Assembly: GCF_009720835.1 (NCBI RefSeq)
Contig: NZ_WNKZ01000025.1
Coordinates: forward strand, 1 to 64,000
DNA: 64,000 nucleotides
Direction of reading: 5' to 3'
Source of the DNA: Pseudoduganella buxea
GTDB lineage: Bacteria; Pseudomonadota; Gammaproteobacteria; Burkholderiales; Burkholderiaceae_D
Part shown: positions 37,295 to 49,932 of the stretch, piece by piece
How positions within the stretch are numbered: position 1 is the stretch's first letter
How the letters are laid out: the number at the start of each line of letters is the position of its first letter
Program-made: the position numbers and the translations under genes
Notes under the pieces: model-generated
What the model was told of the DNA's origin: nothing
The model's input: the letters and a program-made list of their open reading frames with translations, nothing else
Databases searched by the model: none

Positions 37295-38762
37295 GGTGGT
37301 CCTCCAGCGGCACCGTCAATGACGCGAGCAGGTCCTCGACGGCCATGTTGTCCAGTTCCTTGTCGAGGTGACGGGTGAAGTCCGCCTCGAACTGCTTGTG
37401 TAAATTGACGTCTACTGCCCTGATCTCGGGCGTTTTTTCCAGGACCGCGCGCCAGACAACGCTGACCTTGCGGCCGTCCGGTTCGATGATCACTGTGTCG
37501 ATCTTCATCGTATGAAAGAACATGGTCCCGTTTTTCATTCGCACCAGCAGCGTGCACGAGTGACCCGGCAGTTGCAGCCGCACTACGGTATCGCCGCCCC
37601 TGCTGCCGGATCCCGCGCTACCGGGCGCGCACAGGTTGGTCAGCTCGACATATTCGTCGCCTTGCAGGAAGTCGGTCTGCTGATCAGGCGGCGCGGCGTT
37701 CCAGACGCCGAAGTCGAAGTCCTCCGGCAGCCAGGCATTACCCTCGACGAAGCGCTGATCGATCGTCCCGCACAGCGCACGCCGCTGCGGATGCCCTTTT
37801 GTGCGCACGCCGAAGCCGGCCAGAATGGCGGACACTGCCTCCGGCCCGTGATTTTCCGTCTTCTGCATCATGCAGAATTTAGCCGCCGTGAAGGGCTGAC
37901 CTGCCGGCTCGATCCGCGGCGCGGGAATGCGCTCGACTCGCGCCGCCCGCAGGAACCAGGGCGCCGCATAACCGCGGCCCACGGCGTTGCTTTCGAATGC
38001 CTCCAGCGCCGCCGGGGCCTGCGGGTCCGGCGCAACGACGGCATCGTTTGCCGCGCGCGCCGATACAGGAATACGCTCCTTGTCGTGCAAGCGTTTCGCG
38101 CCAGGCTCGTTGTGCCGGATGCGACATTCTCCCCCGAAGGCGTACTCGTACCGGAGGGGCACGGACGAGAACGGCTGCGGTGCTGTCAGCCGCCAGACGC
38201 GTGGCTTGAACAAGCCCAGGGTGCAAGCCTGCGCCACGCTCGCGAGGACGCGGATCGGCCATGCTGTCCGTAGCAGTTCGCGTTCACCAGTAACGGTCAG
38301 TGTCTTGTCGATCAGCCGTCGTCCCTGCACCGGATGTTGCTGAGCGTGAGCGACCGCTTCCTGCCATTTCACGAGCGCAGCCGTATCGGGCTCGACAAAC
38401 TGGTTCAGGCCCTGCGGTCTGGGCGGCAGCGTCGCCGCCGTATCGGGCCTGCTGAGGACCAGCCGGACATCGAAGCGCTGCGGCGAAGTGCCAGCCGGCG
38501 CGTGGGCCATGGCGTTGACGATCACATCGCACTTCGGTTTGTAATGGCACAGGTCCGACTCCTGACGAACGCTGCTCTCGTTGAGGGCGCCGAAGTACTC
38601 GTCCACTTCGCACAAGGGCTCCTGCTCTTCCGCATAGACCAGCAGGCCGTCCGCACCCCACGTCAGGGTCTGGCGCAAGACGAAGACATGAAATGCACGG
38701 TCGAACTGATCGATGCCTTCGAATGCAAGCGCGGGGAACGGCGTATGGTTGCGGAAATCCAC
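37287..38762 (-). CDS. DUF2169 type VI effector adaptor
   Basis: Loads a specific effector or PAAR protein onto VgrG in the cytoplasm. 491 residues from a GTG start, 11 bp after the vgrG stop. Opens FRNHTPFPALAFEGIDQFDR and contains LTWGADGLLVYAEEQ and RYEYAFGGECR, features of DUF2169 proteins. The order VgrG, DUF2169, DUF4150, toxin is the established arrangement for this adaptor class. Confidence 0.88.
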   Translation of the reverse strand: MDFRNHTPFPALAFEGIDQFDRAFHVFVLRQTLTWGADGLLVYAEEQEPLCEVDEYFGALNESSVRQESDLCHYKPKCDVIVNAMAHAPAGTSPQRFDVRLVLSRPDTAATLPPRPQGLNQFVEPDTAALVKWQEAVAHAQQHPVQGRRLIDKTLTVTGERELLRTAWPIRVLASVAQACTLGLFKPRVWRLTAPQPFSSVPLRYEYAFGGECRIRHNEPGAKRLHDKERIPVSARAANDAVVAPDPQAPAALEAFESNAVGRGYAAPWFLRAARVERIPAPRIEPAGQPFTAAKFCMMQKTENHGPEAVSAILAGFGVRTKGHPQRRALCGTIDQRFVEGNAWLPEDFDFGVWNAAPPDQQTDFLQGDEYVELTNLCAPGSAGSGSRGGDTVVRLQLPGHSCTLLVRMKNGTMFFHTMKIDTVIIEPDGRKVSVVWRAVLEKTPEIRAVDVNLHKQFEADFTRHLDKELDNMAVEDLLASLTVPLEDHHG

Positions 38763-38773
38763 CGGTGGTCGCC

Positions 38774-40906
38774 CTAGTTGATATCCACGTCTTTGCCGGA
38801 AATTTGCACGGGACCGCTCGCTTCGAAACTGAACTGGCTGCCGTTGATGATAACGGTGCCGTCGGATTTCATAATCAGTCGGGATTTGCCGACCGTGATG
38901 GACAGTTCGTCCCCGGCGCTGATGGATATCTTCTGCCCGACCTTGGTGATCTGGCTGGCGCCGACCAGGGTCGTCATCATGGCGCCGACGTTCAGGCTGT
39001 AGGCCAGGCCGACGTTCTCGATCCGGCCCATCCCCACGTTCTGCATATAGCCCATGCCCACGGTCTCGGTCTTGAACCTGCCGACGTAGGTCGACCAGTT
39101 CTTGCCGATATCGTCCTTCTCGTTGCGCTCGACGCTCTTGACCCGGTTGCCACCGATACTGATGTTCTCGTGAACATCCACCCGTTCCGTGCGATTGTTG
39201 TGGACCGTGATCTTTTCGTCGTTATCGACCGTCTCCGTGCGGTCGCGCTTGATATGGGACGTCTCGTCCCGATCGATCGTCTTGCGGCGGTCGTTGCCGA
39301 CCCACTTGTCCTCGTCGTGCTCGACTTCGGTCAACTGGTCTTTTTCCGCGTGCAGCCACAGCTGCTCCCTGCCCTTGGCGTCCTCGAACCGGATCGCGTT
39401 GGCGTGGTCGTAGCTACCGCCCGGCGTCGAGCGGGACAGGATGCCGCTCTGAGTCTTGCTGGCAGGCAGTGGCCAGGGCGGCATGGTGTCGGCGTTGGGC
39501 AGCATGCCGGTGATCAAAGGCCTGTCGGGATTTCCGTCCAAAAACTGGACGATCACCTCGCTGCCGATGCGCGGGATGGTCGTCATGCCGAAATTGGCGC
39601 CGGCCCACGGCGTTGCCACGCGCACCCACGCGGAACTGCGGTCGTCGTTCTTTCCCGCCCGATCCCAGTGGAACTGGACTCTCACGCGACCGTATTCGTC
39701 CGTGTAGATCTCTTCGCCAGCGGGTCCAACGACCAGGGCTGTCTGTAGTCCGTGAATCTTCGGTTCGATACTGTTCAAGCCGCGTGATGGGCGCCACGGG
39801 ACCCGGACGCGGCTGCACACGATCCGGTTGGCATACACGGATGTCCCCGAGTCCGCGTCCTGGTAATTGTTGCTTGCGGTGTGGTTTGCCTCGATGATCA
39901 GGAAGCGCTGGTCATTCGCCTCGACTGCATCGAAGTGCTCCGTCAGTTCGAAGGACCGGCCGGCCTGCACAGTGCGATCGTTCCCATGGCCCTGGAAACA
40001 TTTACCGTTGGACTCGATTTCCTCCATGCGCAGCTTCGCTTGCGCTTCGCCTCGCGCCAGGTCGGGGAAACCGTAGGCGCCGGCGTACTCGTAGATTTCG
40101 ACCGGGAGGACATCCCCCTGCACGTTCAGCGTCGGCACGTCAACGGTGACACTGCGCGGCTTCTTGAAGTCGAAACTGGACAACGCCACTGACGAGGGCA
40201 CCAGGCGCCGGATCGGCGTCCAGTCTCCAAGGCCGTCGTCCTCCAGGCTGCCCGCTTCGCGCTGGAATGGAATGTCCTCGCGCGCCCCGTCGATGGGCGG
40301 CGCGACAGTGGAGTCGTCGGACAGGATCAGCGTGTGCCCTGTGGCCGTGTGCTCGTACCAGTAGTACCACCCGAGGGATTCCCAGCGTCGATGCAGGTAG
40401 TTGTAGTCGGTTTCGCCGTACTGGCACGCGAACGTCATTTCCGGGTCCGCCCCGGCTATGCGAAATTCCGACGACCGGACGGAATAATCCCGGAATATCT
40501 CGTCGGTCTGGTCGGCGAGCGAGAGGTTATGGAACAGATAATTGTCGCGCCTGAGCTTCAGGTAGGCCAGCCACGGGCCCAGGACCATGGTGTAGTAGAC
40601 GAACGCGCCATCGGTGTAGTCACGACGGAACTCGAATACGTAGCCGTTGAAATACCGCAGGCTGCCATCCTCGCGCACGAGTTCGACCGTGACCATTTTC
40701 CCGAGAACGTCCTTAAGCTCGATGTTCTCTTCGTTGGAAAGGACCTCGACGACAAAGCGAAAATCCCGCGATAACGCTTCCTTTGCCTCCATCCGGCTCG
40801 CCAGCAGCGTGGACGCGGGGCCGTCTTCATTGGGGAAGTTCAGGCGCAGCAGGCGGTTGTTCTGTCGCATTTTGTCGAACAACTCGAGGACAACGTTCAT
40901 GGGCAT
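38774..40906 (-). CDS. vgrG: type VI secretion spike protein VgrG/TssI
   Basis: 710 residues from ATG 40906. N-terminal gp27-like part (EGNxxLSR-type region, HRRWESLGWYYWYEH), an OB-fold gp5-like part (VRVQFHWDRAGKNDDRSSAW; NFGMTTIPRIGSEVIVQFLD), then a long beta-helix needle of short repeats (ETVDNDEKITVHNNRTERV style), ending KDVDIN. There is no extra C-terminal catalytic domain, so cargo is carried via DUF2169/DUF4150. The structural T6SS genes are not in the window, so this is an orphan vgrG island. Confidence 0.94.
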   Translation of the reverse strand: MPMNVVLELFDKMRQNNRLLRLNFPNEDGPASTLLASRMEAKEALSRDFRFVVEVLSNEENIELKDVLGKMVTVELVREDGSLRYFNGYVFEFRRDYTDGAFVYYTMVLGPWLAYLKLRRDNYLFHNLSLADQTDEIFRDYSVRSSEFRIAGADPEMTFACQYGETDYNYLHRRWESLGWYYWYEHTATGHTLILSDDSTVAPPIDGAREDIPFQREAGSLEDDGLGDWTPIRRLVPSSVALSSFDFKKPRSVTVDVPTLNVQGDVLPVEIYEYAGAYGFPDLARGEAQAKLRMEEIESNGKCFQGHGNDRTVQAGRSFELTEHFDAVEANDQRFLIIEANHTASNNYQDADSGTSVYANRIVCSRVRVPWRPSRGLNSIEPKIHGLQTALVVGPAGEEIYTDEYGRVRVQFHWDRAGKNDDRSSAWVRVATPWAGANFGMTTIPRIGSEVIVQFLDGNPDRPLITGMLPNADTMPPWPLPASKTQSGILSRSTPGGSYDHANAIRFEDAKGREQLWLHAEKDQLTEVEHDEDKWVGNDRRKTIDRDETSHIKRDRTETVDNDEKITVHNNRTERVDVHENISIGGNRVKSVERNEKDDIGKNWSTYVGRFKTETVGMGYMQNVGMGRIENVGLAYSLNVGAMMTTLVGASQITKVGQKISISAGDELSITVGKSRLIMKSDGTVIINGSQFSFEASGPVQISGKDVDIN

Positions 40907-40989
40907 GGTGGTAAGCCGGTGCAGTAATGACGGTCTAGGGATCCTCTGTCAGCCGGCGAACCGCGCCGAGCCGACAGCAGCAAGTGAAC

Positions 40990-40995
40990 ATTATA
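40990..40995 (-). promoter_or_regulatory. -10 element of the vgrG operon
   Basis: TATAAT on the minus strand in an AT-rich patch, about 85 bp upstream of the vgrG start; no good -35 at 17 bp. Confidence 0.4.
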
Positions 40996-41102
40996 GTCAA
41001 AAAATTACCAAAGTGATAAAGTTAAGGTTCGAATATGATGCAGGAACGATGAAATCCCTGCAGTACTCCACCGAGTTTACATGTCATACAACGGACATCG
41101 CC

Positions 41103-41510
41103 ATGGAATACAAAGCCGCCGCAAGCCTGTGCAAGATCGCCGTCCTCGTCTTCGGGGGCCAGTCGTGGTGCCTGAACGGAACGGCGGCGGAAACGCCGTA
41201 CGTTTATCCGTTCAACACGATGACAGGGACCGAGCTTGTGCAAAAGCTGACCACCGAGCCCGTTTCGGACAGCGACTATCGGGAGAGTGATCGGGCCCAC
41301 TATTACCTGGCCGGCATAAAGGATGGGACCCAGGGCATTATCTGGTGCTTCAAGCGTGCCATGCTGCCAGATGAGCTCAATTATGAGATTGTGCATGCCC
41401 TGAAAAAGCGCCACCGGGCCGCGGAACTGAGCGGAAACGCCGCGCCCCTGGTCCTTGCCGAGTTACGCCGTCGCTATCCCTGCACCGGCGATCCGAAAGA
41501 CAAGCAATGA
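41103..41510 (+). CDS. Rap1a/Tai-family immunity protein
   Basis: Periplasmic inhibitor of the Tae4 amidase encoded next to it. 135 residues from ATG 41103, chosen because it gives a signal peptide (LCKIAVLVFGGQSWCLNG); ATG 41049, behind AGGAA, would add 18 residues. The mature domain has the Rap1a/Tai pattern: an early helix (TGTELVQKLTT), YYLAGIKDGTQGIIWC, and a final RRRYPC, so the two Cys can form the conserved disulfide. The stop overlaps the tae4 start by four bases. Immunity before effector is the order seen in Rap/Ssp loci. Confidence 0.8.
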   Translation: MEYKAAASLCKIAVLVFGGQSWCLNGTAAETPYVYPFNTMTGTELVQKLTTEPVSDSDYRESDRAHYYLAGIKDGTQGIIWCFKRAMLPDELNYEIVHALKKRHRAAELSGNAAPLVLAELRRRYPCTGDPKDKQ

Positions 41511-42016
41511 GCAGAAGCCAACGCGGTATCGCACGTCGCCCCTCCTTCGCGGCTGTGCGGGAGGCATTTCCATCGCGCAAAGTGGTATCGCGCGAGATGC
41601 TGTTCGAGGAGATCGGCATCGAAGCGCTGATGCACGATCCCGCCTATGAAAACACTTGTGCGATCCGGATGAGCTACGCGCTGACAAAAGCCGGAGTTGT
41701 GTTGCGCAAGGGCGGCCTGAAATTCAACAAGGGTCCATTCGCCGGCAGGCGCATCGAACCGGGCATGCGCAAGCTTTCGGAGCACCTGGTGGAGTTGTGG
41801 GGTCCGCCGCAGAGTTTCGCGGTAAACGCCGAAGCGGTCGATGCGCTCACCCTGCAGCAGGGAGTTGTCTCGTTCTTCTTCGGCGAGATGCTTTCGGCGG
41901 GCGCCGCCCAAGGTCACATTGACCTGCTCATGCCCCGCTGGCCGGGATTCGAAGAGTGTGCGAACACCTGCTATTTCGGCAGCGACAAGAAGATCTGGTT
42001 CTGGCCGCTTCCCTGA
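41507..42016 (+). CDS. tae4: type VI amidase effector Tae4
   Basis: Cell-wall amidase (NlpC/P60-like) delivered into the periplasm of rivals, cutting the gamma-D-glutamyl-mDAP bond. 169 residues. Nucleophile Cys in YENTCAIRMSYAL (about residue 51), His in GHIDLL (about 137) with Asp two residues on, and the C-terminal WPGFEECANTCYFGSDKKIWFW typical of Tae4 (quoted here only as its start WPGFEECANTC and its end KKIWFW). Overlaps the immunity gene by ATGA. Its last 124 bases recur as a remnant at 54104-54227. Confidence 0.9.
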   Translation: MSRSQRGIARRPSFAAVREAFPSRKVVSREMLFEEIGIEALMHDPAYENTCAIRMSYALTKAGVVLRKGGLKFNKGPFAGRRIEPGMRKLSEHLVELWGPPQSFAVNAEAVDALTLQQGVVSFFFGEMLSAGAAQGHIDLLMPRWPGFEECANTCYFGSDKKIWFWPLP

Positions 42017-42084
42017 GCCCTGCCGCCGTGCCGTCGGTATACGGGACAACAGAAAAGCGGACCTCATGTATGTAAAACAGCACC

Positions 42085-42122
42085 TCAGGGGCTTTCTCTC
42101 ATAATCAGGGGCTTTCTCTCAT
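42085..42122. repeat. 18-bp tandem duplication
   Basis: TCAGGGGCTTTCTCTCAT occurs at 42085-42102 and again at 42105-42122, two bases apart. At the matching place in repeat B lies the right half of the guaA terminator (CAGGGGC), so this is a decayed and duplicated terminator arm. Confidence 0.8.
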
Positions 42123-42175
42123 CCATCGGGCAAAGGCTGCCAGCGCCAGCCGCTCGTCAAACATTCGCTCGAACC

Positions 42176-42253
42176 TCGCCGGCGGCTTGCCCAAAATGTC
42201 ATACACCGCCGGGTTCAATCCCCGGACCTCGTGGATGATCCGGTTCGACACCT
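42176..42253 (-). pseudogene. remnant of the guaA 3' end
   Basis: Encodes on the minus strand [20 protein letters not shown] then PPA, against [20 protein letters not shown] then PPA in the real GuaA. The flanking codons are unrelated to guaA. An open frame of 76 codons (42105-42335) covers it but has no other support. Confidence 0.85.
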
Positions 42254-42391
42254 GCCAGCCGTGTCGAGGAGATTCGGGCTTGGCACCGTAATGCCTTACC
42301 GCCAGGCCCACTGCCGCTTCCCAACGTCGTGGCATGAGCGAGATCGGCTTTCATTCCGTCCTTCCACTGCGCATGGAACCGGCGTTTTCAG

Positions 42392-42417
42392 CTTAACCCC
42401 TCTTAACCTCCCTTAAC
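42392..42417. promoter_or_regulatory. three CTTAAC half-sites with 10-bp phasing
   Basis: CTTAAC starts at 42392, 42402 and 42412 (decamers CTTAACCCCT, CTTAACCTCC, CTTAACGCGA). Tandem direct half-sites one helical turn apart are typical of OmpR/PhoB-family response regulators. They sit about 90 bp upstream of the truncated hydrolase gene. Confidence 0.4.
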
Positions 42418-42502
42418 GCGACAATCCTTGCGACGGCGAATACAGTAGCAATCAGACACCGTTTCGGTGTGCCCGATAAACCCTGACCTGCTGGAGAAAA
42501 CC

Positions 42503-43168
42503 GTGAACCGACCTGATTCGATTGACCAGATTGATCGCCAACGCCCTTTGGAGCGGCCCGCCCTGGTGGTCCCCGTCATTCACTATAACAAGGTGAACAT
42601 CGACGGCGTGAACGTGTTCTACCGCGAGGCCGGCCCTGCCGACGCGCCGGTGCTGCTGCTGTTGCACGGCTTCCCCACGTCGTCCCATATGTTCCGCAAC
42701 CTGATCCCCCTGCTGGCCGACCGGTACCGTGTGATCGCACCGGATTATCCCGGCTATGGCCAGAGCGATTCACCCGACCGGTCCGGATTCGACTACACGT
42801 TCGACAACCTGGCGGACGTGATCGAGAAGCTGACGGTCGCTCTGGACCTGACGAAATACAGCATGTACGTGATGGACTACGGCGCGCCGATTGGTTATCG
42901 GCTGGCACTGAAGCACCCCGAGCGGGTGCAGGCATTGATCGTCCAGAACGGCAATGCCTACACGGAAGGGCTGGCCGCATTCTGGGATCCGATCAAATCG
43001 CTGGACAAGCGCGAGGCGCTGGCCCATCTCGTGACGCTGGAGCTGACGAAGTTCCAGTACACGGATGGTGTCAGCGATACCAGCCGGATCAGTCCCGACA
43101 ACTGGGTGGTGGACCAGGCCTTGCTCGACCGGCCCGGCAATCGCGAGATCCAGCTGGATCAAGGCTGA
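42503..43168 (+). pseudogene. truncated alpha/beta hydrolase (haloalkane dehalogenase-like)
   Basis: 221 codons from GTG 42503, with a well-placed GGAG six bases upstream. The N-terminal two thirds are intact: oxyanion motif [28 protein letters not shown], and a nucleophile elbow VMDYGAP with Asp in place of Ser, as in haloalkane and fluoroacetate dehalogenases. After GNREIQLD, where full-length relatives continue for about 70-80 residues with the catalytic His, the frame ends in QG-stop. So the His is missing and the gene is probably dead. The break is 60 bp from the MITE-like element. Confidence 0.75.
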
Positions 43169-43227
43169 AAATGCAACGCGCAGCAGTTCTTTCGATGCGC
43201 CTTCCGTCACGCCGACGTAAGCCGCTA

Positions 43228-43395
43228 CTAGGGAACCGCTGATTTATTCATGGCGGCGATCTTCGCCATGAGAAAACGCGCCCAACTGCGCCGCAAATGC
43301 CCCGCCATACCCCGGTATGACAGGGCATTTGCGTCTTGCCGGACACGTTTTCAAGACGAATCTCATCCACCAGCAACAAATCAGCGCTTCCCTAG
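43228..43395. mobile_element. MITE-like element with CTAG target duplication
   Basis: 160 bp (43232-43391) bounded by inverted repeats GGAACCGCTGATTTATT and GGAAGCGCTGATTTGTT (15 of 17 match) and flanked on both sides by CTAG. The four-base YTAR target and the end sequence fit IS5-group transposons. It contains no transposase. Inside is a strong hairpin (43293-43332; GCAAATGCCC against GGGCATTTGC). The right-hand CTAG supplies the glpK stop codon. Confidence 0.75.
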
Positions 43396-44891
43396 CCGAC
43401 GGCCGGTTCGACACACCCCGACCGCAACTGCGTCACCGCATGCTCCCACCCCTGCACCCGGCGCATCGCTTCATCCCGGTCAGTAGCCGGTTCGAAGACG
43501 CGGTCCACGCGCCACTGCGCGGCCAGGTCGTCGGTGCCGTGGTGGACCCCCGCGGCCAGGCCGGCGAGGCTGGCCGCGCCCAGTGCCGTGGTCTCCGTAA
43601 CCACCGGCCGCACGACGGGAATGCCGAGCAAATCAGCCTGGAACTGCAGCAGCAGCGAATTGGCGCAGGCGCCACCGTCCACGCGCAATTCCGTGATGGG
43701 CGCGGCCGCGTCGCGTTGCATCGCCTGCAGCAGCGCGGCGCTCTGGAACGCGATCGACTCCAATGCCGCCCGGGCGATGTGGGCAACCGTGGTGCCGCGC
43801 GACAGGCCGAACATCGCACCCTTCGCGGACGGCACCCAGTACGGTGCGCCCAGTCCCGTGAACGACGGCACGAACACCACGCCGCCGGCATCCGGCACCG
43901 AGGCGGCCAGCGCTTCGATCTCGTTGGCCTGCTTGATGGCCTTCAGGCCGTCGCGCAGCCACTGCACCACGGCGCCGCCAATGAAAACGCTGCCTTCCAG
44001 CGCATACTGGTGCAGGCCATTGGCTTCGCACGCGGCGGTGCTGATCAGGCCATTGTTCGATGTGGCGCACTCGCTGCCCGTGTTGAGCAGCATGAAGCAC
44101 CCGGTGCCATACGTGTTCTTGGCCATGCCGGGCTGGAAGCAGGCCTGGCCGAACAGCGCGGCCTGCTGGTCGCCGGCGATGCCGCCGATGCAGACTTCCG
44201 CGCCCAGCCACTGCGCCTGGGTCATGCCAAACAGGTGGCTGGACGGGTGTACCTCGGGCAGCAGTTCGGCGGGAATCTCGAGCCACGCCAGCAGCTCGGC
44301 ATCCCAGCAGCGCTCATGGATATTCCACAGCATCGTGCGGGCTGCGTTGCTGACGTCCGTGACGTGTTCGCGTCCGCCCGTCAGATTCCACGCCAGCCAT
44401 GAGTCGACGGTGCCGAACGCCAGTTCGCCGCGCTCGGCGCGGGCCCGCGCCCCGTCGACGTTATCGAGGATCCATTTCAGCTTGGTGGCCGAAAAATACG
44501 GGTCCAGCACAAGGCCCGTCTTGGCGCGGATCTTGTCCGCCAGGCCATCGGTCCGCAGTTGCTGGCACAGCGCCTCGGTGCGCCGGTCCTGCCAGACGAT
44601 GGCATTGAAAATCGGACGGCCGGTGGCGCGTTCCCATACGACGGTCGTTTCGCGCTGGTTGGTGATGCCCAGCGCGGCGATGTCGCCCGCCTTCAGGCCG
44701 GCCTTGACCAGCACCTCGCGGGCGGTGGCCAGCTGGCTGCGCCATAACTCGTCGGGATCGTGCTCGACCCAGCCGGGCTGCGGGAAGATCTGCGTGAATT
44801 CCTGTTGGGCCGTGGCCACCACTGCGCCATCGCGAAACACGATGCTGCGCGAACTCGAGGTGCCCTGGTCCAGAGCCAGTAAGTAGGCCAT
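43392..44891 (-). CDS. glpK: glycerol kinase
   Basis: Phosphorylates glycerol to sn-glycerol 3-phosphate with ATP. 499 residues of FGGY type: [15 protein letters not shown] at the start, [29 protein letters not shown] and [20 protein letters not shown]. Last gene of the glp operon on the minus strand. Its TAG stop lies in the CTAG target duplication of the MITE, so the last few residues (CVEPAVG) may have been changed by the insertion. Confidence 0.96.
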   Translation of the reverse strand: MAYLLALDQGTSSSRSIVFRDGAVVATAQQEFTQIFPQPGWVEHDPDELWRSQLATAREVLVKAGLKAGDIAALGITNQRETTVVWERATGRPIFNAIVWQDRRTEALCQQLRTDGLADKIRAKTGLVLDPYFSATKLKWILDNVDGARARAERGELAFGTVDSWLAWNLTGGREHVTDVSNAARTMLWNIHERCWDAELLAWLEIPAELLPEVHPSSHLFGMTQAQWLGAEVCIGGIAGDQQAALFGQACFQPGMAKNTYGTGCFMLLNTGSECATSNNGLISTAACEANGLHQYALEGSVFIGGAVVQWLRDGLKAIKQANEIEALAASVPDAGGVVFVPSFTGLGAPYWVPSAKGAMFGLSRGTTVAHIARAALESIAFQSAALLQAMQRDAAAPITELRVDGGACANSLLLQFQADLLGIPVVRPVVTETTALGAASLAGLAAGVHHGTDDLAAQWRVDRVFEPATDRDEAMRRVQGWEHAVTQLRSGCVEPAVG

Positions 44892-44920
44892 GTGTGATCC
44901 TGCTCCAAAATGAAACGAAA

Positions 44921-44953
44921 CGCGCGGCGCATCCGGAACGAATACGCCGCGCG
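44921..44953 (-). promoter_or_regulatory. intercistronic stem-loop between glpV and glpK
   Basis: CGCGCGGCG (44921-44929) pairs perfectly with CGCCGCGCG (44945-44953), 15-nt loop, no T-run. Position just after the binding-protein gene suggests 3' protection, raising the binding protein over the kinase. Confidence 0.6.
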
Positions 44954-44979
44954 AGGGGTACAGCGGCGTGATACAGCGA

Positions 44980-46731
<1,752 letters not shown>

Positions 46732-46786
46732 GTCTTCTCCATGTTTTTGTTGTCGTCTTTTCGGAAAAACCGGTACTACTTTTTGC

Positions 46787-47073
46787 CTACGCTTTCACCA
46801 TGATGATCGCCATCGCGGCAAACCCCAGCGCCGTGCCGATCCACTGGCTCAGGTCCGTGAAGCCGACCCATGCCAGGTTGATATACGCGGCCGTCAACAG
46901 CCCGATGAACAGGCGGTCGCCACGTGTCGTGCGCATCGGCAGAAAGCCTTTGCGTTCGACTGTTGGCCAACGCAGTTCAAGAACCGTCATCCCCGCCAGC
47001 ATCAGCGCGATGCAGCCGAAGAAGACGGCCACCGGCATCGTCCACGCCATCCATGCAAATGACCACTCCATCG

Positions 47074-47077
<4 letters not shown>
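46787..47077 (-). CDS. glpU: DUF2160 small membrane protein GlpU
   Basis: 96 residues with three predicted helices (WTMPVAVFFGCIALMLAGMT; LFIGLLTAAYINLAWVGF; ALGFAAMAIIMV). DUF2160 proteins always accompany this glycerol ABC system; the function is unknown. Overlaps glpQ by four bases (ATGA), so it is coupled to the permease genes. Confidence 0.9.
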
Positions 47078-48834
<1,757 letters not shown>

Positions 48835-48838
<4 letters not shown>

Positions 48839-49932
48839 CGCGCGATCCTTTCGTCGTTGCAGAAGAAGATGGTTTCGGGACGCGCCAGGCGCAGCCAGTG
48901 GCGGCCCGCCTGCACCGGGATCGCGGCATCCAGCCTGCCTTTCAGCGGATGGCCGGCGATCGTGCCCGTCACCAGCTGGCACGTGCCAAGATGCTGCACG
49001 TGGCGAATCTCCGCCTCCAGCGCGCCCTCGGTACCGGCTGGTGCGAGTTCGACGAACTCGGGCCGGATGCCCATCGACAGCGTGCCGTTCGCACGCTTCA
49101 ATTGCGCCACGCGGGCCGGATCGACCGACACGCGGGCGCTGCCGATATAGATGCCATTGGTGTCCGCCGCATCGAGCTTGACCGGGTAGAAATTCATGCC
49201 CGGGCTGCCGATGAAGTAGCCGACAAACGTATGGTCGGGCCGCTCGAACAGCGCATCGGGTGCGCCCTTCTGGACAATCTTCCCGTCCGTCATGACGACC
49301 ACTTCGTCGGCAAACGTCAGCGCCTCGACCTGGTCGTGCGTCACGTAGATCAGCGTCAGCTTCAGCTGCTGGTGGATCTGCTTGAGCTGGCGGCGCAGCT
49401 GCCATTTCAGGTGCGGATCGATGACCGTCAGCGGCTCGTCGAACAGGATCGCCGAGACGTCCTTGCGCACGAGGCCCCGGCCCAGCGAGATCTTCTGCTT
49501 GGCATCCGCCGACATGCCGCTGGCGCGCACCTTCAGCGCATCCTTCATGCCGAGGATCTCCGCCACCTCGTGCACGCGCTTGTGCACCTCGGGCTCCGGC
49601 ATCTTGCGGTTACGCAGCGGGAAGGCCAGGTTGTCGTAGACCGTCATCGTGTCGTACAGCACCGGGAACTGGAACACCTGTGCGATATTGCGGCCGCGCG
49701 TGGGGGTGTCCGTCATGTCCCTGCCGTCAAAGAGCACCTGGCCATGCGACGGCACCAGGAGGCCCGAGATGATGTTCAGCAGCGTCGATTTGCCGCAGCC
49801 GGACGGGCCAAGCAGCGCATAGGCGCCACCGTCCTCCCACACCATGTTCATCGGCTGCAGCGCGTAGTCCGATGGTGCCTGCGGGTTCTTGCCATAGGCA
49901 TGGCCCAGATTGCGAAACTCAATGCGCGCCAT
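48835..49932 (-). CDS. glpT: glycerol ABC transporter ATPase GlpT, non-canonical signature
   Basis: 365 residues from ATG 49932. Walker A GPSGCGKST, Q-loop FQFPVLYDTMTV, Walker B AILFDEPLTVID and H-loop YVTHD are intact. The ABC signature LSGGQ is replaced by MSADAKQKISLGRG. A C-terminal TOBE-type regulatory domain follows (MGIRPEFVELAP). In the GlpS-GlpT heterodimer this signature faces the GlpS nucleotide, see findings. Overlaps the end of glpS by 14 bases. Confidence 0.93.

Larger units (their letters stand above)
41893..42253. repeat. direct repeat A: tae4 3' end plus guaA 3' remnant
   Basis: Positions 41893-42021 align without gaps to 54104-54232 (about 90% identical by eye), and 42176-42253 align without gaps to 54361-54438 (69 of 78 identical). 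The stretch between has patches in common (GGGACAACA, ATGTATGTAAAA) but has diverged. Same orientation as copy B, so they are direct repeats about 12.2 kb apart. Confidence 0.85.

Noticed and set aside
42105-42335. 76-codon minus-strand frame as a gene
   Set aside because: Its only recognisable part is a decayed copy of the guaA 3' end; annotated as a remnant instead.
43250-43486. 78-codon frame inside the MITE-like element
   Set aside because: Has no transposase motif and runs out of the element into antisense glpK.
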